Positions 57,001 through 64,000 of a stretch of 64,000 bases of DNA are shown here, in pieces. The position numbers and the translations under genes are program-made. Position 1 is the stretch's first letter. Every line of letters starts with the position of its first letter. The stretch covers positions 124,001 to 188,000 of the forward strand of contig JANFOG010000016.1 in the NCBI GenBank assembly GCA_024336345.1. Reading direction: 5' to 3'. The DNA is from Mariannaea sp. PMI_226 (taxonomy: Eukaryota > Ascomycota > Sordariomycetes > Hypocreales > Nectriaceae). The notes under the pieces were generated by a model. That model did not search any database. It was not told the origin of the DNA and saw only the letters and a list, made by a program, of their open reading frames with translations.

Positions 57001-60000
57001 CAGATATACATGTAGGGGTGTTACGGGATAGGTGGCCCACCTGCAGAAAGCAAACAGCAAAAGTAGTAGAGAATTTGACTGTTGTGGCGGAATGGTAAAT
57101 TCACTGGAGCTCGCGGACACTGGGCCAGCGGGAGCTGAGGCGTTGACCAGACCCAGGGCATACTAATGAGAGAATGAGATTCTCCAGGCTTATTCCCGAC
57201 GAGCCACAGTCTACTATTGCCTTAGAAACCCCATCAAGGTCATGATTAGTCCGAAAAGTGCATTATTTGTCTAGATTTATGATTGTAAATGGAAGGAAGT
57301 CCTTCGTGAGGCCTTCAAAGGTCGGGAGCTCTACAGACCACAAGGACGTTCTCTTGATGACAGCGGCTGGCCGCAATAGACTAAACCTAGAGGGTGCTAT
57401 AACTGACTCAAACGCTGCCACTTTGCCTTTTACTCTGCAGTCGACATGCGAGGTACGGCTCTGTTGTTGGCTCGACGAGCTGAGAATGTGCATATTAGCT
57501 GCTTGGCAATCTCGAGGATTTGTCAGAGCCTATGAGACGCTCTCCGAATTACCAGGCTCAGCTTCGCCACTGACAGTCTATAGCTTCCCAGGTTTGGACA
57601 AACTTTAGAGTCCGCATTGGGGTTGGTTGCATGATCTGAGGTAGACAATAATGGATTTCTTAAGTCTTAATTTGTGTATTGTGCTGATTTGCCCAGACTC
57701 AATTTAGATCAACTTCCAAATACCTTTACAATACCTACCACAACGAAAATGAAAGAACCCCCAAGCCTAGGACGGTGTCTTTTTTTTTTGTTTCTTTTCT
57801 CGCCACATTTCCCAATCTCGTTCCGCGCCGTCCCGCTTGAAGTCCAACGGGGATTGTGGACAGCCCACCGCAGACTAAAGACGGGTTACCCCCACCCGCA
57901 AAACTGACGACGGTGAAGAATTAACAAAAAGCAAATGGTGCGGCAGTCCCGCCAATGACAAGTGTATGAAGTATGCATGACGCATTCAAGGATGGGGACT
58001 ACAGAACTTAAGCTGTCAATAGTTGCTAGTCCTTAGTTCCGGGACTATACGGATTGAAGCAGTCTCCGTCTTTCGTCAGGAAAAACTATTCGACTTTGTC
58101 TCATCATCCGTTTGAAGGGTACAACACCCCATAACAGGATAAAATCGACTTGATAGCTTCAAGCAGGCATGTCCTTGATTTTGTGCTTCTATGATGCTGT
58201 GTTCAGCCTATTACAAGGTATTTGTCAACGACATCAAATGTCCATTTCACAGGCACAATGACCAGGGTCCCGGTAACAGGATCTTCCTTTTTAGCTCGTT
58301 CCCAAAGATCTGAAAGGAGAGGGTAAAACTTTCCTAGCAAGATGAATTTGAGGATCCAAGTATCCTAGCTCCTGTTGAGGAGAAAAAAAAAGTAGGAGAA
58401 GGTATCCACGGAGACGGCGACAAGGAGCCTAGCGAATCCACTTTGCTCAGTTGACGCTAATATGAGAGCCATACTCCAGTACACACTTCGTACAGCAGTC
58501 ATTTTGGGGCGGGCGTCTTTCTTTTTCCTTGACAGTGGAGGGCTTACGGACGTACCCTGGGGTTTGCCTTGGGTTTTAGAGCCGGAAAGCGGTCCACACG
58601 AGACGGAACGGGGGCCTGTCGGTCTAGGAAGCGGCATCTCCCCCCATTGGAGGGTGCTTTTATGACGGTACTTGAAACTCGGAAAACTCGGGGACACCGC
58701 GCGTGGCGCTCGATTATCGACGGGGTTTTTACAGTCCCAATCAAGTTGGTTAGAAAGGAGTGAATGGAATCAGGCTACAGATCTCGTCAACGACTCTTAC
58801 GTCAATCTCTCAATGTCTACAAGGTGTTTTTGAGCGACGGCGGCACTAAATCTCGTAGTGACTCCTCTCCCGCTCAAGGACAAAATATGACAGCTCAATC
58901 GGGGCTGTTGGTGTTCGGCTTATTGGGTCCCTGTTGCCTACCTACCAGGTCACCTAGTCCAGCATCATCCTAAGGTACTAGATGTGCGGCGTGAATGAAT
59001 CACAGCTGGTTTATTCGGGACATACAGTAACAGGTTTTCCGAATACCGACTTGCCCAGTGACTGGGAATTTGTTACATGGTACGGCTCTTGCGGCTCACG
59101 GAACGCAAGTGGCCCACTGCGCGACGCCGGCATCCAGCAAACTGGAATTTCTTCAGTAAGCCGGCAGCTACAGCGGGCCTGCTGTCGGTAGTAAGCAGAC
59201 AGGATTGTCTGAAATGGATGGAGCGACGTCGATCACATAGAGCCTTGCCCAAAAGAGGTACAGAAGGCAAAATGCTGAGAACCTTTGTGCTCTTCAGTGT
59301 GAAGGACTACCCAGCAATTATGCCAAGGAAGCATGTAGTCTAACTTCTGGCAATGAAGGCGTCAGTATTGAGTTTGATGATGCTGCCTGCTAACATCAGC
59401 GAGTATATGCTCTCCATATCAGCGGGTTGCGGGGAGATGGACGATTTACAATGCTATTGGAGCAGGCTCACTGGTCTTGTGAGCAACTTATTTGGCCCTG
59501 TAGCGACACTCATCACATCAGCCATATGCTTTGAGATCTGGATTGGATCGCCGTGCCGCCGCCGCCGCCATGGCTGTCCCAACCCCCTGCTCCTCAGCCC
59601 AGCTGGACTATGATTTTTTTTATCATACAGACCAAGTCGATAAACAGCCAGCCTCGGGTAGGGGGACATGCACATGGGTAGATGCACATACATGCAAGAC
59701 GAATTAATTTGCCAATTAATTTGCCGATAGCACAGGGAGAGTTCCGATTTCACTTTCCTCTGTAATTTTCAATCGCGAATGGCGGACCGATGTCGGTTTA
59801 CCATATATCACACCGTTATATGAGAATCCGAGGCTTGCAGGCGTGATCAACTTGGGGAGAGCTGAAGTTCTACTTCAGGACGAGGTTACATCTTCCCGCC
59901 CCTGTCTGTTGAGCACGTGATAGTCTAAATTATCGCCCAAAAAGTAGCTACCATTGCTTTTCATCAACTTGCCGCATGTGTCATTTTGCCAATGAAAACA

Positions 60001-61223
60001 TTTCTTTTGGTGAGACACTGTCTCTCCTCAGTCCCATGGCGATGGGACTGTTGGAGATACACAGCTACCCTAAAGCCCACCTACTGCCTATATCAGCAGC
60101 GCCACCTGCAGGCATCATCCTCTCAATGGGGGATGCCACGGGTAAAAAAAGCCATGGCAATCACCAACCCCCGGGGATCAATAACGACGTCCGAGTGTGG
60201 ACAGGGTTTTTTTGCGTGGGTTTCGTATGTGGCACAGTCGTGGGGGAAGAGGCACAGGTAAAAACAAAATGAGGCTGCGGAAAGGCGTTGTGGACGGGCC
60301 GCGATTCCCTCCCTCGCCCGAGAGTGGCGTGAGACACTGCTACTATTAACTCTTAGTTGGAAAACATAAGTTCGCCCAGTGTCATCACCATATGGGCCTT
60401 TGCTTCTTGACATGATATGCGGAGCATGAAGCCGAGGATAATAGCCATGAAGGAAGCTTTCCCAGAGAAGCACGCCCACCCCGTAACATCAAGGAGCAGA
60501 AGCATACACCTCCTCATCCGGCTGAATACTATCGCTGTCTTGAATCATGAAGCGTCTAACAAATGTTACGGCCTTGCCAAGCCGGTTGTTTGCACGGCCT
60601 GTACGGCACGCAACCAACTCAAAGTAATACTCAGGGTAATTATCTTGTGTCCTCAAAAGAACCCAACTCTGTTTCTGGGTATCACATCACGAGGAATAGG
60701 AAGGAAGAAAAGGATCACACCGAGGCTCGTACGAAACGCCAATCAATCATTATGGTGATGACTCTCTCTCACCCGATCGAACGTCAATTTGCGCCAATGC
60801 ACTTTTATCAGGAAGCAGCAGGCCCGAATACTTCCATCGCTGGTCCCTGACTGGGGGCATGCCATCCATGTTCCATGTCATGGCCAAGAACGGTTTACCC
60901 TTCCCACGTGGATGGTACGCCAAGCTTGGGGTAGAAAAGGGGGTTCCACAGCTTATTCTGCACAGTAAATCATCGATGAGCCCACGCAAATGAATGAGCG
61001 AGACAGACAGACTACAGTATTGATAAATCGAGTCTAACGGGTAAATAGTTGTGTTGAGGCTTGGCGGTGGACCATTGCATCAAGTACGATGTGGTGCATG
61101 TGCGAGAGAATTTTCCATGCTTTGGGTATGAATATATATGGGAATAATTCCAGCCATGGGTTGCAAAAGCAATTGCCGAAGGGGGTGAGGGGAAACCGTT
61201 GCGTGCACACACACACTCGTGGC

Positions 61224-61241
61224 AAAATAAATAAATAAATA
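61224..61241. repeat. AAAT microsatellite
   Basis: AAAATAAATAAATAAATA, about four units. A CA run (61206-61215) lies just before it. Confidence 0.85.
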
Positions 61242-61670
61242 TGCCCGTTTATCAAGCAGCGCCAATCCGATCCGTGTACGTCAATTATGTCATTATGCCT
61301 GTGCGTTGTGTAAGGTGTGGTTCATCAGTGGTGTGGGAATACTGTATGCCAGACGGTACGCGCCCCCTTGTGCAATGAACATACATTGCATACTGTTCAT
61401 AGTACAATGTGCCAACTTTGCAGGAAACTGCGCGGTTAACATACTATGTACTCGTAGTACTGTACGAAAAGTGGCTGCGCTACGCCGCAACCCAGCATCG
61501 GGTTCCTGCATTAACTAAATTCGGAGACGCAGGATGCAGGGGGTGGCTTGCAGAAGAAAGTTGAATGGTGGGTTGTGATGGTGTGGGTGGGTGGGTTGAA
61601 GATACGGCTTGAGGTGTGATGGTGTGTGAGTCTTCACCCAGGATAGACTGTGACGCATAGACGAGCATAC

Positions 61671-61696
61671 CCAGCCCAGCCCAGTCCAGCCCAGCT
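61671..61696. repeat. CCCAG tandem repeat
   Basis: Five CCCAG/CCAGT units ending in CCCAGCTGG. Confidence 0.85.
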
Positions 61697-62360
61697 GGAC
61701 CAAAGTTTGAAGGAAGATGGCCGAACTTTTCTAAACCGGCTGATAGGCATGCCGGTTTCTCAATGGCTTCAAACAGGCCGTTTGTGATACTACGCCAAAG
61801 CCAAAAAGCAACTACATCTTCTTGAACTGGTGGGACGGATGAAAGCGATTTGTCGTGCCCCCCTATAGGACTGATACTAATATTCCGTTAGATCGATCGC
61901 GTCGTTAAGCAATGACGATACAATCCACCACTCAAATGGCCATCCATGTATGGATACAACGTATAACAACGACAATAATATTTAAGCGTCAAAAGGTGAA
62001 GAACAGCCTCGCGGGGGAATGTTCTGCCTAATTACTGGTTTTGCTTTTGTGGTAGCATGGCATCCCATCCCCCGCACTTGAAAGGGAGTAGTAGTTCGTA
62101 TCAGGCTGAGTCAAGTGCAACATGATCAATCATGAGACATGAGCTGCCTGTCTGCAGATCAATAATATCACAGCACAGGCAAAATGTGTGATATTAATTA
62201 CCTACCTGCTGTACTGACCTTCTTTCCTATCTAAGTACATACAGTCGGGGGTTTGTTCACGACGGGAAGTTGAATCCGATCAATCACCATCGTTGGCGGC
62301 TACGTGACATGTAGTTGGAATTTCATCACAGGGACGCACACGAACGAACCCTGCGTAATT

Positions 62361-62427
62361 GTGTGTGTGTATGTGTGAGGGTGAGTGTGAATGTGGTTGG
62401 TGGGTGTGGGTTTGTGGGTGAGGGGGG
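62361..62427 (+). repeat. GT-rich degenerate microsatellite
   Basis: GT dinucleotides pass into GTGAGG and GGTGGGTG units and end in a run of six G. The tract is nearly all G and T on this strand. Confidence 0.85.
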
Positions 62428-63747
62428 AAAATTCCCCGCGAGGCGCAGACCTTGGAAGCACAGAATTACCTTCAAATGGGATAAAGCCAATCGCGCATCT
62501 TTTCCGTGCTTTTCTTCGTAAGGAAGCTGGAAATTGAAAAAACCGGGGAATCTATGAGTTGCAGCAAGAAAAACGCCATAGAGAAGCACACGCCTTTACA
62601 AGCCACTGTGCCCAAAGGAGCAGTCGGGGAGGTGTCTCGTTACAGTATGCGCCTCTATCACATCTCTATCACATCCGCCATATTTTGCATGGCCCCCTTC
62701 CCTCCTCCTTCCCCTCCAAGCGGCGTCACATTGCACTTGCACGCGAATGGCCCCCAGGCTAGTCTACCTATATGCGAGGACTTGGAACTAGTCATGTACG
62801 TTGCCAGTTCTATTCATGTACTATGTAAGCTGATTTTCAGCTTGTAGCCACAGAGGAGAGGGGGACGGGATGGGACAGTAAACAGTGAAGAGTGCGTGTT
62901 TTGATTGACCCGACTTTTGACGCGACTTGGGGACCCAGGCGCGTGAGAGCGACGAAGAAGAAGAAGAAAATGACAATGATGGAATCGATTGAACCCCTAC
63001 TTTCTTCTTGTAAATCATTACTGCATCTAAAGGTACCTTAGGCAGGATATTTGTCAAAGGTTAGTTGTCATTGTGTCATTGCCGCCGCTAGAGATCGACA
63101 GTGCGCATCACTAAGCAATTGCCGTTTTACTTGCTCTGTTCTCTTCTTCAGCGGACCCGACCCTCCTTTCCACGGGCCCAGAGGTGCACAGAGGCATTCC
63201 AGCCAGCGACGGCAGTCAGCCTCAAGCCGTCATGTGGTCATGGCTTTGGCGCAGGGCTGGGGCAGCACAGATCGAGAAAGTGAGAGAGTGTGTATGTGCA
63301 TGTGTGCGTGCGCGTGGAAAATAGGAAAAGAAAAAGCCTCGCTATATGTCTATCTATGTATGGCATGTTAACTACAAGGCGTCGTATCTTACTTGCTTTG
63401 CCTTGGACGACATTCCGCGATCTTGTGCGTGGCTGGCTGGGCTGCCTTGTTCAATAGTGACCAAGGGAAGCACCTGCCTAAGTTTTATGGTGACATCGAG
63501 GCTGGCTTGAAGAATGCTTTTGCTTTTTCCTGCCTCTTCTTCCCTTTCTTTTTCCTATCCTCTCTTATCCTGTTTCGGCTCTAGTTGCCATAGGCTTTGT
63601 TGTCTCAAATGCCACACTGCATTTTTACTTTTTTTTCCTTTCTTTTTTCCCTTTTTCTTTTCCCTTCCTTCGTGCTTTTTCTTCAGCCCATTTTTGCTTT
63701 TAATTTTAGCCGCCAAACGGCTTGAGCTTGAACTTGATACCTACTAT

Positions 63748-63948
63748 GTAAGTATGACAAACAACCTGATCGACTGCATTTTTTGCAAGGCGCATGGCAT
63801 CGGAGGAAGGAATCCCCGAAAAATATTTCTTCCGTCCCTAACTTGCCTTACCTGACGTTTAAGTTCTTGGCTCTCGTATGGGCTTCACGCGTCTCATCCA
63901 AGCCTTTCCTAACTAACGACTTTCTTCTTCTTCTACTCCACAACACAG
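63748..63948 (+). other. Possible leader intron of a gene running off the right edge
   Basis: A GTAAGT donor at 63748 and a textbook 3' site (CTAACTAAC at about 63909-63917, a pyrimidine tract, then CAACACAG at 63941-63948) bound a 201-bp interval. The remaining 52 bp to the window end contain no ATG, so if real this would be an intron in the 5' leader of a plus-strand gene starting beyond 64000. Splice-like signals occur by chance, so this is only a suggestion. Confidence 0.3.
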
Positions 63949-64000
63949 CCCGGCCCTTGCACTTTTGCTTTCTTTCTACCTGTACTTATTGGACGGATTA

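Larger units (their letters stand above)
49821..63747. other. 14-kb stretch without a recognisable gene
   Basis: The CDC25 promoter and leader occupy the left end (about 49821-50200). Beyond it no reading frame longer than about 145 codons occurs, none carries a familiar domain, and no transposon termini were found. The base composition is not extremely AT-rich, so this is not a typical RIP desert. Simple repeats are listed separately. A T/CT-rich tract near 63614-63690 precedes the possible intron at the right edge. Confidence 0.5.

Overview
The window looks like nuclear DNA of a filamentous ascomycete (Pezizomycotina, most likely a Sordariomycete; the order cannot be fixed from sequence alone). 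The evidence is short spliceosomal introns with GTAAGT/GTGAGT/GTATGT donors and CTAAC-type branch points, CT-rich promoter tracts, families such as DUF7730 proteins, a YAT-type amino-acid permease and a Cdc25-type RasGEF, and a Tc1/mariner copy whose lesions fit repeat-induced point mutation (RIP). Gene density is low, with eleven recognisable or credible protein genes plus one transposon in 64 kb.

Layout: 343-2001 (-) DUF1992/DNAJC28-like mitochondrial protein; 2957-6337 (-) 1126-residue acidic, disordered fungal protein of unknown function; 9015-10293 a complete but dead 1.28-kb Tc1/mariner element with a TA target duplication; 14302-15944 (+) type II membrane protein of SGNH-esterase-like appearance; 17758-19110 (+) App1-type phosphatidate phosphatase; 20087-21265 (-) DUF7730 protein; 27660-28199 (+) KGD4/Ymr31, the small 2-oxoglutarate dehydrogenase subunit; 31302-31499 (+) a candidate small secreted peptide with an LPx repeat; 33308-33880 (-) a protein ending in a strict 8-residue CC repeat; 40860-42860 (+) amino-acid permease with three introns; 43346-44386 (-) secreted beta-propeller protein; 46107-49820 (-) SH3-RasGEF (Cdc25). 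From 49821 to 64000 there is a 14-kb stretch without a recognisable gene. The right edge carries an intron-like signal that may belong to a gene starting outside the window.

The genes are mostly independent housekeeping or signalling functions, not a cluster: Ras-cAMP signalling (Cdc25), nitrogen uptake (permease), lipid phosphate turnover (App1), mitochondrial metabolism (KGD4, DUF1992). No biosynthetic cluster, CRISPR array, rRNA or tRNA was found.

The most novel-looking items are the CC-repeat protein (protein repeat conserved although the codons have diverged), the small LPx-repeat secreted peptide, and the App1 intron, whose length is a multiple of three, which has no stop, and whose retention would insert a membrane-helix-like segment.
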